Positions 1-9,560 of a stretch of DNA of 64,000 nt are shown here, one piece after another (position 1 is the stretch's first letter; every line of letters starts with the position of its first letter). Origin of the DNA: SHZL01 sp963815185 (GTDB taxonomy: Bacteria > Pseudomonadota > Gammaproteobacteria > Xanthomonadales > SZUA-36); NCBI GenBank assembly GCA_963815185.1, contig CAWFGC010000002.1, positions 92,062 through 156,061 on the forward strand. Direction: 5' to 3'. A program made the position numbers and the translations under genes. Below the pieces are notes generated by a model. The model was not told the origin of the DNA, did not search any database, and saw only the letters and a list, made by a program, of their open reading frames with translations.

Positions 1-1067
1 CGCCGCCCGGGTGCGCTTCAACCTTTCCTCTTAACTCCAACACCTGCAGCATGGCGGACACGGCCTTCGCCGTCAATCCACTGCTGACGATTAATGTGTC
101 CACCGTCAGCGGATCAAGGCCCAGGCAAGCCCACAGCTTACGATAATCAGGATCGGCCCCGAGTTTGGGCTCCTGCAAGGTGTTATCAAGGCCGACAGGC
201 TGCTCTGTTTGCACATCTGTTTGCAAGGAAGCGGCCAATTGTCCAGCCAATGGCGCCAGTTCCTGCAGAATTTCCGGTGACCGACTCCACCAGCTTTGCG
301 CCTTCCCGGATCAAGCGGTGACAGCCTTTCGACATGGGGTTGTGAATGGAACCCGGCAGCGCGAAAACCTCTCGGCCTTGTTCAACCGCAAGTCGGGCAG
401 TGATCAGGGACCCGCTGTTGAGCCCGGCCTCAATCACCAATACGCCGAGGCTCAAGCCGGAGATGATGCGGTTGCGCGATGGAAAGTGCGCCCGCCTCGG
501 CTCCGTCCCGGGAGGAAATTCCGATACCAGCACGCCGTTTTTGCGAATGCTTGCAGCCAGCGCACGATTTCGCATCGGGTAAACCCGGTCCAGCCCGGTT
601 CCGGCAACCGCTATGGTCTTGCCCCCTGCCGCTATCGCGGCGGCGTGAGCGGTTCCGTCAATGCCGCTGGCCAGACCGCTGGTGATGGTCAGGCCATGTT
701 GCACCAGAGCAGATGCGAATTCCCGCGCGTTGTCGATACCTCCGGCCGTCGGATTGCGGCTGCCGACAATCGCCAGTTGGGGCTGCCACAGTATTTCAGG
801 ATCGCCGTCCGCATACAGCGCAGCAGGCGGTGATGAAAGATGACGCAGCAGGGCCGGATAGCGAGCGCTGTCCCAGGTGAGCAGGTCGTGGCCAGTTTGG
901 GCCAGCCATTCAAGATCGGCTTTCAGCAAAGCCTGGTCCGGATGGCTCAGCGCCCGGATGGTGTCAGCATCCAGGCCAGCCCGGGCAAGAACGGCTTTGG
1001 GGGCGGCGATCAGCGCATCCATGCCGCCCATCGTGTCCAGCAGCCCCGTCAGTTTTGCGCCCCCCAA
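1..1067 (-). CDS. dprA: DNA processing protein DprA (partial, frameshifted)
   Basis: DprA/Smf binds incoming single-stranded DNA and loads RecA during transformation. The Rossmann-like core is clear: LAIVGSRNPT, GLTITSGLASGIDGTAHAAA, GTGLDRVYP, SEFPPGT, FPSRNRIISGLS and GSLITARLA. Near 276 a one-base shift (CCGG) breaks the frame. The next frame then reads EILQELAPLAGQLAASLQ and runs to the window edge through LWACLGLDPLTVDTL and SAMLQVLELRGKVEAHPGG, the C-terminal winged-helix domain. The gene therefore leaves the window at base 1. The listed start is a TTG at 1067, but the frame stays open upstream with the family-like WLIALRAPRLG, so the true start is further up and may be hidden by another indel or a rare ATT near 1137. 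It follows the LysM gene on the same strand. Confidence 0.88.
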
Positions 1068-1147
1068 CCGGGGGGCGCGAAGTGCGATTAACCAATTGCG
1101 CTGCGGCGTGGCAGCAACCCCCTTAACCCATGCAATTTTTTCCCTGG

Positions 1148-2354
1148 TTACAACCGCTCGCTGGGGTCGCGCAGCTTGTCGAACTCGCGCACCAGATTGC
1201 CGCCGGACATCACCATGGCGTAACTGATGTCATCAAACGTACGAAACACCATAACCAGGGCATGATAGGTGTCCGGCAATTTAACCTCACTCTCTTTGGC
1301 AAAACTCCCATAGCGATAACCGGTGCGGTCGTCAACCGTTTGACCCGGACGGAAAACGGAGAATACCTGGCCGGATTCCACACCCTGGTGCGCGCCGCCG
1401 CTCAGGGCCAGGACCTGCGACTGGCCAATGCCATACAGCGCATCCTTCGTAGCCAGAACCCGCAGGTTTTGCGGCACGTTGCCCATCGCATGCGGGAAGA
1501 ACGTGCTGTCATAACCATCGGGTGTCCAGGGGAAGTATAAAGTCACCTTCCCTGATTTCTGTACGATCGCGGATAACATCCAGGACGGAAATTTCCCCGG
1601 TTTGGGCCACACGTACACGGCTGACCTCGATCAACTCATAGGCGACGGGATTCTTCGGACGCTGGTTCCAGGGCAGAGTATCGTTCCACAGACCTTTGTT
1701 ATGGTCCCGTATATTCGGTACATGTTTCCAATGCTTCCTGGGCAACACGCGGCGAAGTTCACCGTCTTTACTTGGCCGGTCGTAGATGCTGGTAACCCTT
1801 GCCACGACGAATTCATCACCCACCCGGGCATTCAGGCCTCGAGCGTAGGTAACATCGGAATAGGTAGCGGTGATGCGATGTTCTTTGTTCGCCACTATAT
1901 ACGGCAATTTTTCAAACTCGCCGGGCGAAATGACGCGCATATCGTCGAGGAAAGGTTCGAGCGACTCCAGGGCTATCGCGTTGATCGGCTTGTCTTTTTC
2001 CACGATGCGTATGGCAGGACTCAGCTTCACGGTGTCGTCGCGGGGCGGCATGGCTGCACTGGTGGAATCGGAATCACCGCGGCTGAGTCTCAATTGGGGC
2101 ATCCCATTCACATACACCAGCGAAATGACATCGCCAGGGTAAATCAGATGGGGATTCTCGATTTGCGGGTTCGCTTGCCAGATTGCCGGCCATTGCCAGG
2201 GTTTATCCAGGAAACGGCCTGAAATATCCCAAAGCGTATCGCCTTTAACCACGACATAGCGGTCAGGATGATCGGAGCGCAAAGACACATCCTGTGCCGC
2301 AACAGCCCCAGTCAACAATACCGCAAAGGTGAAGTGAATAAGTTTCCTGATCAC
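1148..2354 (-). CDS. Exported LysM-domain protein (frameshifted)
   Basis: This is a cell-wall associated LysM protein, the usual neighbour of dprA and divergent from def in gammaproteobacteria. Residues 1-20 form a signal peptide (KLIHFTFAVLLTGAVAAQ). The LysM module covers about residues 33-80: YVVVKGDTLWDISGRFL, then WPAIWQANPQIENPHLIYPG. The middle of the protein has no assigned function. A one-base shift near 1525 ends the first frame at TRWL; the second frame continues with DGYDSTFFPHAMGNV to the stop at 1148, giving a full product of about 400 residues. The homologous sequence is unbroken on both sides of the shift, so an indel error is likelier than decay. A divergent promoter region of 139 bases separates it from def. 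Confidence 0.82.
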
Positions 2355-2493
2355 GTTCCCTCCTCTCTAGTAGGCATCCAGCCATCTCGTCAGATGCGGT
2401 CAGTTTTTAACTGGCGAACAGGGTCCGCCATTGGCTATCATAATAAAACCTGCGGGAAAGTTCACCTAAATTATTTCTAGCGCGTGTAAATAT

Positions 2494-3018
2494 ATGGCCA
2501 CATTGGAAATTCTGTCGTTTCCTGATTCCCGGCTGCGAATCAAGGCAAAACCGGTTGAGGACTTCAACCCGGCTTTGTTGCAGCTTATCGGCAACATGAA
2601 GGAAACCATGTATGCAGAAAACGGCATCGGTTTGGCGGCCACCCAGGTGAATGTTCACCAACAGCTTCTGGTGCTCGATGTCAGCGATACGCGCGACCAG
2701 TTCCGAGTCTATATCAACCCGCAACTGATGCAAGTGGATGGATCCGAGACCTGCGAAGAGGGATGCCTTTCCGTTCCGGGTGTCTACGCCGACGTCAGCC
2801 GGGCCAGAGTTATTCGCGTCAGGGCGCAGAACCCGGACGGCAGCTTCTTCGAAGAAACGCTGGATGGCATGCACTCCGTTTGCCTGCAGCATGAGATGGA
2901 TCACCTCAAGGGAATACTGTTCGTGGACTATCTCTCGCCCCTGAAACGTCAGATGGTGCGCAAGAAACTGGAGAAACAAAAACGTCAGGCCGGGCAAAAA
3001 GCCGCTGTTGTCCTGTGA
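2494..3018 (+). CDS. def: Peptide deformylase
   Basis: This cytosolic metalloenzyme removes the formyl group from the N-terminal methionine of new proteins. All three signature motifs are present: GIGLAATQ (about residues 46-53), EEGCLSVPG (about 89-97, Cys metal ligand) and QHEMDHLKG (about 132-140, two His ligands and catalytic Glu). The length of 174 residues is normal for the family. It begins the plus-strand run def-fmt-rsmB, with only 17 bases to fmt, so the formylating and deformylating enzymes are probably co-transcribed. No strong Shine-Dalgarno sequence is visible before the ATG. Confidence 0.97.
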   Translation: MATLEILSFPDSRLRIKAKPVEDFNPALLQLIGNMKETMYAENGIGLAATQVNVHQQLLVLDVSDTRDQFRVYINPQLMQVDGSETCEEGCLSVPGVYADVSRARVIRVRAQNPDGSFFEETLDGMHSVCLQHEMDHLKGILFVDYLSPLKRQMVRKKLEKQKRQAGQKAAVVL

Positions 3019-3035
3019 TCTACCCACCGGCGTGA

Positions 3036-3986
3036 ATGCACCCGATTCCCTTGCGCATCGTGTTTGCCGGCACCCCCGGCTTCGCAGTCCCAGCGCTGAA
3101 TCGCCTCGTCAGCGCGGGCTCAGCGCCGCTCGCCGTGATGACGCAGCCCGATCGCCCCGCCGGGCGCGGGCGCAAAATTCAGCCCAGCCCGATCAAGCAA
3201 GCGGCCCTTGCAGCCGGCATCCCGGTTTATCAGCCGGCCAGCCTCAAAGACCCCGAAGTGACCCCCTGGCTGGCCGGCTTGCAGCCGGATCTTCTGATCG
3301 TGGTCGCCTATGGCCTGATATTGCCGCCGGAAATCCTCGAAGTGCCCCGATTTGGCTGCTGGAACATTCATGCCTCATTGTTACCGCGCTGGCGTGGTGC
3401 GGCGCCGATTCAGCGCGCCATCGAAGCCGGCGACAAATTGACTGGCGTATGCATCATGCAGATGGACGAAGGTCTGGATAGCGGCCCGATTTTGGCGTGC
3501 GAAGCCACGGTCATCACCGCGGATGAAACCGGGAAATCGCTGCACGATCGCCTTGCGCAAATGGGCGCCGACAACTTGCTGCAATGTGTGCAACGCCGGG
3601 CAGCCGGTGAACCCGTGAGAGCGGTAGCGCAAAAAGACAGCGGTATCAGCTACGCTGCAAAACTGGAAAAGACCGAAGCCGAGCTTGACTGGACAGCGGA
3701 CGCGGCGACTTTGGAACGCAAAGTCCGGGCATTCAACCCCTGGCCCGTAGCCTGGTGTGAGCTGTCGGGAGAGCGTACCCGGATCTGGTCCGCGCGCGCG
3801 CTCACCTCATCCTCGCAACACCCGCCGGGTGAGATTGTGGCGGCTTCACCAGATGGTATCGATGTCGCCACCTCAGACGGCCTGCTGAGACTGCTGCGCC
3901 TGCAACGGCCCGGGGGCCGCGAGCAGTCTGCGGGCGAATTTCTCAATGCACGACACTTGCCCGCAGCCGCCAGCAAGCAGATATGA
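3036..3986 (+). CDS. fmt: Methionyl-tRNA formyltransferase
   Basis: The enzyme formylates initiator Met-tRNA using 10-formyltetrahydrofolate. The N-terminal formyltransferase domain starts with IVFAGTPGFAVPAL, contains the loop motif QPDRPAGRGRK, and carries the catalytic signature NIHASLLPRWRGAAPIQRAI with the Asn, His and a downstream Asp (MQMDEGLDSGPI). The C-terminal tRNA-binding domain follows (residues about 205-310). At 316 residues it matches the family. It lies between def and rsmB, and its stop overlaps the rsmB start by four bases (ATGA). Confidence 0.97.
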   Translation: MHPIPLRIVFAGTPGFAVPALNRLVSAGSAPLAVMTQPDRPAGRGRKIQPSPIKQAALAAGIPVYQPASLKDPEVTPWLAGLQPDLLIVVAYGLILPPEILEVPRFGCWNIHASLLPRWRGAAPIQRAIEAGDKLTGVCIMQMDEGLDSGPILACEATVITADETGKSLHDRLAQMGADNLLQCVQRRAAGEPVRAVAQKDSGISYAAKLEKTEAELDWTADAATLERKVRAFNPWPVAWCELSGERTRIWSARALTSSSQHPPGEIVAASPDGIDVATSDGLLRLLRLQRPGGREQSAGEFLNARHLPAAASKQI

Positions 3987-5290
3987 AGGGCACCATGGCC
4001 AGTAACCCGCGGCAACCGGCGATTGCCGCGTTGTCCGATGTGCTGGATCGAGGGCTCAATCTGAACGATAGCCCGGCCTTGCAAGACGGCCCCAGAAGCC
4101 GGGACCTATCCATGAGCCGGCACCTGGTCTACGGCGTTCTGCGCTGGTTGACCACGTTGGATTGGCTGGCGGACCGCTTGCTGGACAAGCCCATCAAGCA
4201 ACGTGACCGTGATATCCGCCGCCTGATCCTGATCGGGCTTTACCAGTTATGGCAGGACGGCTCAGCGGCACACGCTGCCATCAATGAGACCGCGGAATGT
4301 GCCCGCGTTCTGGGCAAACCCTGGGCTGTCGCGATGATCAACGCGGTACTACGCCGTTTCCAGCGCGAACAGGAATCCTGGCTGGCGCGCCTGTCGGAAC
4401 AGGACGAGCAGTATGCCCATCCACAGTGGATGCTGGAAAAATTTCAGGCCGACTGGCCGCAGGATTGGCAAAACCTGGTTAAAGCCAATAATCAGCAGGC
4501 GCGGATGTGGCTGCGCATCAACTGCCGCGGCCCGGGAAGGCTTGAGATCATCCGGGGGCTGGAAGACCAGGGTTTTGAAGTCCGGGGCCATCCCTCGGCC
4601 ACGGACGCGATCAGCATCACACCCGCGGCGCACGTGGACCTGCTAAAGGGATTCGAAGCCGGCCATTTTTCCGTACAGGATCCGGCCGCTCAGCTGGCGG
4701 CCGATTTGCTACAGGCGCAAACGGGCATGCAGGTACTCGACGCTTGCGCCGCGCCTGGCGGCAAGACCGGTCACCTGCTCGAGCGTACGCCCGGAGCCAT
4801 TGTAACCGCGGTCGATTACCACGCCCGCCGTATCGAACTGGTCAGGGAAAACCTGCAGCGCCTGAAACTGCATGCCAAGCTCGTTGTCGGCGATGCCACC
4901 GAACCGGATGCGTGGTGGGATGGGGTTCCGTTTCAGCGAATTTTGCTGGATGCGCCCTGTTCCGCCACCGGCGTTATCCGCCGCCACCCGGAAATCAAGC
5001 ATCTGAGACGGGCCGAGAACGTGCGTGAGGCGGCCAGGCTACAACAACGCATGCTACGACAGCTCTGGCCCCTGCTGGAAGCTGGCGGTATCCTTGTGTA
5101 CGCCACTTGTTCCGTGTTCCATGATGAGAACAGCCGCCAAATCAATGACTTTCTCTCCCAGCAAGACAATGCCAGTGAGCGGCCAGCCAAGGTTGCCTGG
5201 GGGCATGGCCAGGATCATGGCCGGCAGATATTTCCGGGCGAGCAGGACATGGACGGCTTTTATTACGCCATTGTGCAGAAAATTTCCTGA
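3983..5290 (+). CDS. rsmB: 16S rRNA m5C967 methyltransferase RsmB
   Basis: RsmB (Sun/Fmu) methylates C967 of 16S rRNA with S-adenosylmethionine. The N-terminal NusB-like RNA-binding domain spans about residues 1-140 (RHLVYGVLRWLTTLDWL, RLILIGLYQLW). The Rossmann methyltransferase domain has the SAM motif DACAAPGGKTGHLLE, the DAPCSATGVIRRHPEIK motif with a conserved Cys, and ATCSVFHDEN with the catalytic Cys. The length of 435 residues is usual. The ATG overlaps the fmt stop, and its TGA abuts the DUF4390 gene, indicating translational coupling through the cluster. Confidence 0.96.
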   Translation: MKGTMASNPRQPAIAALSDVLDRGLNLNDSPALQDGPRSRDLSMSRHLVYGVLRWLTTLDWLADRLLDKPIKQRDRDIRRLILIGLYQLWQDGSAAHAAINETAECARVLGKPWAVAMINAVLRRFQREQESWLARLSEQDEQYAHPQWMLEKFQADWPQDWQNLVKANNQQARMWLRINCRGPGRLEIIRGLEDQGFEVRGHPSATDAISITPAAHVDLLKGFEAGHFSVQDPAAQLAADLLQAQTGMQVLDACAAPGGKTGHLLERTPGAIVTAVDYHARRIELVRENLQRLKLHAKLVVGDATEPDAWWDGVPFQRILLDAPCSATGVIRRHPEIKHLRRAENVREAARLQQRMLRQLWPLLEAGGILVYATCSVFHDENSRQINDFLSQQDNASERPAKVAWGHGQDHGRQIFPGEQDMDGFYYAIVQKIS

Positions 5291-5840
5291 ATGGGCTTAT
5301 CTGCCTCTGGTGCTGGCATTGCTCCTGCCCGCCGGCTGCTCGCGCGCCGAAACAGACTTTGGTTTCACCCTGGAGCGCATTGAAACACACCCCACGGCCG
5401 ATGCACTCGATGTGGCCGTATACCAAAAACTGGTCCTCAGCCGCGAGGCAAGGGATGCACTCAACCACGGCGTGCCTCTGGCGATTCAGACCGAGCTTGC
5501 ACTGCGGCCAGCGGGATCGCACCACGACATCGAACACGATTACAGGAGCTTTGAAATCCGCTACTTGCCGCTCAGCAACCGCTATCAGTTGACCACCACC
5601 CAACCGTTCCATGTGACTACATTTCCGCGCCTGCGGCACGTGTTGGCGGAACTCGGCACCGTGCGGTTTACGCTCCCGGACAAGTCCATCCCTGCGGGAG
5701 GCATCGAAATTCGCGCAAGAAGTTTTCTTGACAAGCGACACATGCCTCCGCCCATGCGCCTGCCCATGTGGTTCTCATCGCAATGGCAGCACGACTCAGG
5801 CTGGCACACGTGGCCGCTGGATTCAGCTTCCGGCTCATGA
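5291..5840 (+). CDS. DUF4390 exported protein (start damaged)
   Basis: This is a short exported protein of the DUF4390 type, found between rsmB and ntrY in many gammaproteobacteria; function unknown. It has a hydrophobic leader (YLPLVLALLLPAGCSRAE) followed by a beta-rich body. The in-frame sequence has no ATG: the first possible start is a GTG at 5311, inside the leader. An ATG at 5291 is out of frame by one base, and loss of one G from the GGG at 5293-5295 would give a leader beginning M-A-Y-L-P-L. The start is therefore probably obscured by an indel. The stop (5838-5840) overlaps an ATG at 5837 that may be the real ntrY start. Confidence 0.75.
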
Positions 5841-5897
5841 GATCCGGCTCCGGTCAGTCCGACTGATCGCCGCCCGAGCCGGCGGCTTCTGCGCACC

Positions 5898-8066
5898 TTG
5901 CCTGTGGCTGCCACGCTGATCGCATTGCTGGTCGCGTTGTTCCTTGTCAGCGGCGTGCAACAGGATACCGTTGCAACCTCAATGCTGGGCGATGGTTATC
6001 TGTGGGTGCTGGTACTGACCCTGTTGGCCCTGCTGGTCCTGCTGTGGACCATCGGCCACCGTTTGTTGAGCCTGCTGCGCCGCATACGTGCCAAGACACC
6101 TGGCGCCTTGCTGGCAGCCCGTTGGGTGCGCAACTTCCTGATCCTTTCGCTGCCTCCGGCCCTGATCGTTTATTTTTTCTCGGTATGGTTCCTCACCAGC
6201 ACGATTGATAGCTGGTTCGATGTCGAAGTGGAGCGGGCCCTGGCCGACTCGCTGTCTTTGGGGCAGCAATTTCTCGATACCCGCACACTGGAAGTGAGAA
6301 ACCAGGTACTTGAGATCTCAGGCGCTTTGCAGGACTTGAGTGAAGAAGGCGATTTATTGCGTCAAGCCCTGCTGTCGCGCGTCCGCGCCAATGGTCCGGT
6401 GGAATTATCGGTGCTGGAAAAAGACGGGACCTTGACCGCTACCGCCAACATCAATGCATTGACCGGCTTACCCGAACGTGTCGGTGACTTCGCCTTGTTG
6501 CAGGCGCTCGAACGGGGAGAGTATGCGGCAGCCGAGCCCACTGCGGATGGTGCGCTGCAGATTCGTGTTCTGGTCAGCATGCCGCCCCAATACCCGGGGG
6601 ATTCAACCCGTCTTCTGCAGGCCATTTATCCCTTACCGCCAGACATCACCGCGCTGACCGGGTCGATCGAGCAGGAGTATCACCGCTACCAGAACGTCAG
6701 TTACCTGCGTGCGTCCCTGAAGCAGAGCTTCCTGCTGATCCTGTCACTGGTGCTGTTACTGACCGTGCTGTTGGCCATTCTTGTGGCCCTGAATGCGGCC
6801 GGGCGCATGGTCGCTCCGCTGTCACGATTGTCATCGGCGACGCAGCAAGTGGCTGCAGGCGATTTTGGCCGTGAGGTCGAAGCCGGTGAGCGCGATGAGA
6901 TTGGCTTCCTTGTCAGCTCGTTCAACGATATGACCCAGGCATTGAAAAAAGCCAGTCAGTCTGCCGAGCAAAGCCGCACCGAACTACAGGCACAAGGCGA
7001 TTACCTGGAAACAGTGCTGGCCAACCTCTCATCCGGCGTGTTGACCCTGGATGGTTCGGAACACGTAATCAGGGCCAACAAAGCCTGTCAGGAAATCCTG
7101 GGATTGACCACCGGTTCCCCGGCCGATGCCGTGACCGGGCAATCCCTGCAAGAACTGGCCGCCAGGGCCCCGTACCTGGATCCCTTTGTCGCGGCCATCC
7201 GCCATCAGAATCAGCGCGGGAAAACGGCTTGGCAACAGGAAATCCGGATTGAGCGGGAAAAGTCACCACTGGTCCTGCTGATGCGCGCTTCGGTTCTCAA
7301 TCCTGCCGGCACGGATGGCGAGAAAGCGAATCAAGGGCAGGTCATTGTTTTTGATGACGTCACGGTGTTGAACCAGGCGCAACGCGAAGCGGCCTGGGCC
7401 GAAGTGGCCAGGCGCCTGGCGCACGAGGTGAAGAATCCGCTGACACCGATTCGGCTTGCTGCTGAACGCCTGCGCATGAAACTGTCCGGCAAGCTCGCAG
7501 GCGCCGACAGCGAACTGTTGGACCGCGCAGCGAACACCATCGTCGCGCAGGTAGAAGCCTTGCGCACACTGGTGGATGCGTTTGGTGACTATGCCCGCGA
7601 GCCCGTACTGTCGCATGTCCCGATTAAAATGGACGAGCTGGTACGCGAGGTCGTAGCGCTGTATCAACAGGGCGATACGGAGCTGACATTCGACCTGAAA
7701 CTGTGTCCCGGGCCGGCAGGTCTGTCAGCCGATAGCGGCCGTTTGCGGCAGATGCTGCACAACCTCATCCGCAATGCCATCGAAGCGGCAGGGTCCCGGC
7801 CTGCCACGATAGCAATCTCCAGCCAGATCAGAAAATTTGACTCCCGCAGCTGGCTGCAACTGGAAATCCGCGATGCAGGGTCCGGCTTTCCGGCGGCGAT
7901 CATGCAACAGCCTTTCGAACCCCATGTCAGTCGTAAGGCAGGCGGCAGCGGCCTCGGCCTTGCGATCTGCCGGAAAATCGTCGCCGAACATGATGGCCGC
8001 ATCACGCTGGAAAATTTACCTGCAGGCGGCGCCATGGTGACGGTCCTGCTTCCTCTGGAGGCTTGA
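5898..8066 (+). CDS. ntrY: Sensor histidine kinase NtrY
   Basis: NtrY is the membrane kinase that partners NtrX; the pair is linked to nitrogen, redox and envelope control in proteobacteria. From the N-terminus there are transmembrane segments (about residues 3-22, 34-52, 75-95), an extracytoplasmic sensor, another membrane helix near 275-295, a HAMP domain (AGRMVAPLSRL to ERDEIGFLVSSFNDM), a PAS domain (near 370-480), HisKA with the phospho-acceptor His in RRLAHEVKNPLTPIRLAAE, and a HATPase with N (LIRNAIEAAG), DAGSGFP and GGSGLGLAICRKIV motifs. The TTG start used here is probably late: RRLLRTL precedes it in frame, and an ATG at 5837 overlapping the DUF4390 stop would fit if there is one indel in between. 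Confidence 0.92.
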   Translation: MPVAATLIALLVALFLVSGVQQDTVATSMLGDGYLWVLVLTLLALLVLLWTIGHRLLSLLRRIRAKTPGALLAARWVRNFLILSLPPALIVYFFSVWFLTSTIDSWFDVEVERALADSLSLGQQFLDTRTLEVRNQVLEISGALQDLSEEGDLLRQALLSRVRANGPVELSVLEKDGTLTATANINALTGLPERVGDFALLQALERGEYAAAEPTADGALQIRVLVSMPPQYPGDSTRLLQAIYPLPPDITALTGSIEQEYHRYQNVSYLRASLKQSFLLILSLVLLLTVLLAILVALNAAGRMVAPLSRLSSATQQVAAGDFGREVEAGERDEIGFLVSSFNDMTQALKKASQSAEQSRTELQAQGDYLETVLANLSSGVLTLDGSEHVIRANKACQEILGLTTGSPADAVTGQSLQELAARAPYLDPFVAAIRHQNQRGKTAWQQEIRIEREKSPLVLLMRASVLNPAGTDGEKANQGQVIVFDDVTVLNQAQREAAWAEVARRLAHEVKNPLTPIRLAAERLRMKLSGKLAGADSELLDRAANTIVAQVEALRTLVDAFGDYAREPVLSHVPIKMDELVREVVALYQQGDTELTFDLKLCPGPAGLSADSGRLRQMLHNLIRNAIEAAGSRPATIAISSQIRKFDSRSWLQLEIRDAGSGFPAAIMQQPFEPHVSRKAGGSGLGLAICRKIVAEHDGRITLENLPAGGAMVTVLLPLEA

Positions 8067-8149
8067 GCGTCATCGACCGCGGCGGGATCACGGCGGCTGC
8101 ACCCAATCACACCGGATCAGCCTAGGCAGATCGAATGGATTGAGGTAGC

Positions 8150-8169
8150 ATGTTGCGTCGACGCAACAT
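8150..8169. promoter_or_regulatory. 20-bp perfect palindrome before ntrX
   Basis: ATGTTGCGTCGACGCAACAT is a perfect 10+10 palindrome ending 11 bases before the ntrX ATG, in the 114-base gap between ntrY and ntrX. It has the form of an operator for a dimeric regulator, or it could form a hairpin near the ribosome-binding region. No known regulator consensus is claimed. Confidence 0.5.
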
Positions 8170-8180
8170 CAAGCATCCGC

Positions 8181-9560
8181 ATGGCTCAAGCACACATTCT
8201 GGTCGTAGACGACGAACCCGACATTCGGCACCTGGTCTCGGAAATTCTCGAAGACGAAGGCTACCGGGTGACCGTTGCAGAGGACGGCGAAACTGCGCGC
8301 ACGGAATTTGCACGCAGAACACCCGACCTTGTGCTGCTGGACATCTGGATGCCCGACGTGGATGGTATTCTGCTCTTGAAAGAATGGTCTGCGGGTTCAG
8401 GTCTGCCGTGTCCGGTGGTTGTCATGTCGGGTCATGGCTCGGTTGAAACGGCCGTCGAGGCGACCCGGCTCGGCGCGTATGATTTTGTGCAAAAGCCGAT
8501 TTCACTGGCCAAACTGCTGGCCATTGTCGGCCAGGCGCTGGCTTCCCGGTCCGCAAGCGCGGAATTGTCCCATCGCCCCTCATCGCCTGCCGTCAGCGAG
8601 CCCATCGGCAATAGCCCGGTAATGCAGATTCTGCGCAACAAGGCAGAACAGGCCGCTCAACACGATTCGCCGGTACTGATAACCGGTGAATCCGGCAGTG
8701 GCAGAGAGTCCCTGGCGCGCTTCATTCATGGCCGCAGTGCGCGCAAGGGGGAGTTTGTCGTGCTCGATCACTCACAGCTCGAAGGGCAGAATATTCGCGA
8801 CTACCTGTTGGGCAATGACAGCGTGAACAACGCGCAACCGGGTGTGTTCGATAAGGCGCGCGGAGGCACGCTGTTTCTGAACGATGTCCAGGATATCCCG
8901 GCCGATGCGCGCAAGATCATCAACCAGGTGCTGGAATCGGGACAGTTCGTTCCTGGCGGTGATTCCGCTCAGCGGTCCCTGAGCTGCCGCTTCATTGCCA
9001 GCGGAAGTACCGACCTGATGGAGCGCGCACAGCGCGAGCCATCGCTCGAACAGCTTTACTATCGCCTCAATGTTTTGCCTTTGCAGGTGCCACCGCTGCG
9101 CGAGCGGCCGGACGATGTACCCGACCTGGTACGATTCTATGCCGACTGGTTTCCCAATCATGAAGGTTTGCCCTACCGGTCATTCTCCGTTTCTGCGCAG
9201 AACCGCTTACGCAACCACAGTTGGCCGGGCAATATTCGGGAATTGCGCAACCTGGTGCAAAGATTGCTCATTCTGGGTGGCGACGGCGAAGTATCGATTG
9301 CGGAAGTGGACGAGGCCTTGCGACAGAATCCGTCGCAGTCGGCAAGCGGCGGCGGACACCCGGAGATTTTCCAGTTGCCACTGCGCGAGGCGCGTGAGCA
9401 GTTCGAGCGGGAGTACCTGAGTTACCAGCTGCAACAGGCCAATGGCAGCGTCGGAAAACTGGCCGAATCGGTGGGTATGGAGCGAACCCACCTGTATCGC
9501 AAACTCAGGGCATTGGGCATCGACCCGAAAACGGTCAGCGGCACGGGAGCGGGTAAATGA
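8181..9560 (+). CDS. ntrX: Response regulator NtrX with degenerate AAA domain
   Basis: The receiver domain (1-120) keeps the acidic pocket (VDDEPD) and phospho-Asp (DLVLLDIWMPDVDG). The central AAA domain has GESGSGRES where sigma-54 activators have GE(S/T)G(S/T)GKE, so the Walker A Lys is Arg. Walker B reads TLFLNDVQDIP instead of TLFLDE. The GAFTGA loop needed to contact sigma-54 is absent; the region reads GVFDKARGG. The C-terminal Fis-type HTH is intact (GSVGKLAESVGMERTHLYRKL). It is therefore probably a DNA-binding regulator that does not remodel sigma-54 holoenzyme. Its stop overlaps the trkA start by four bases. Confidence 0.93.
   Translation: MAQAHILVVDDEPDIRHLVSEILEDEGYRVTVAEDGETARTEFARRTPDLVLLDIWMPDVDGILLLKEWSAGSGLPCPVVVMSGHGSVETAVEATRLGAYDFVQKPISLAKLLAIVGQALASRSASAELSHRPSSPAVSEPIGNSPVMQILRNKAEQAAQHDSPVLITGESGSGRESLARFIHGRSARKGEFVVLDHSQLEGQNIRDYLLGNDSVNNAQPGVFDKARGGTLFLNDVQDIPADARKIINQVLESGQFVPGGDSAQRSLSCRFIASGSTDLMERAQREPSLEQLYYRLNVLPLQVPPLRERPDDVPDLVRFYADWFPNHEGLPYRSFSVSAQNRLRNHSWPGNIRELRNLVQRLLILGGDGEVSIAEVDEALRQNPSQSASGGGHPEIFQLPLREAREQFEREYLSYQLQQANGSVGKLAESVGMERTHLYRKLRALGIDPKTVSGTGAGK

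Noticed and set aside
165..833. Open frame of 222 codons on the plus strand
   Set aside because: Antisense to dprA with no protein-like pattern.
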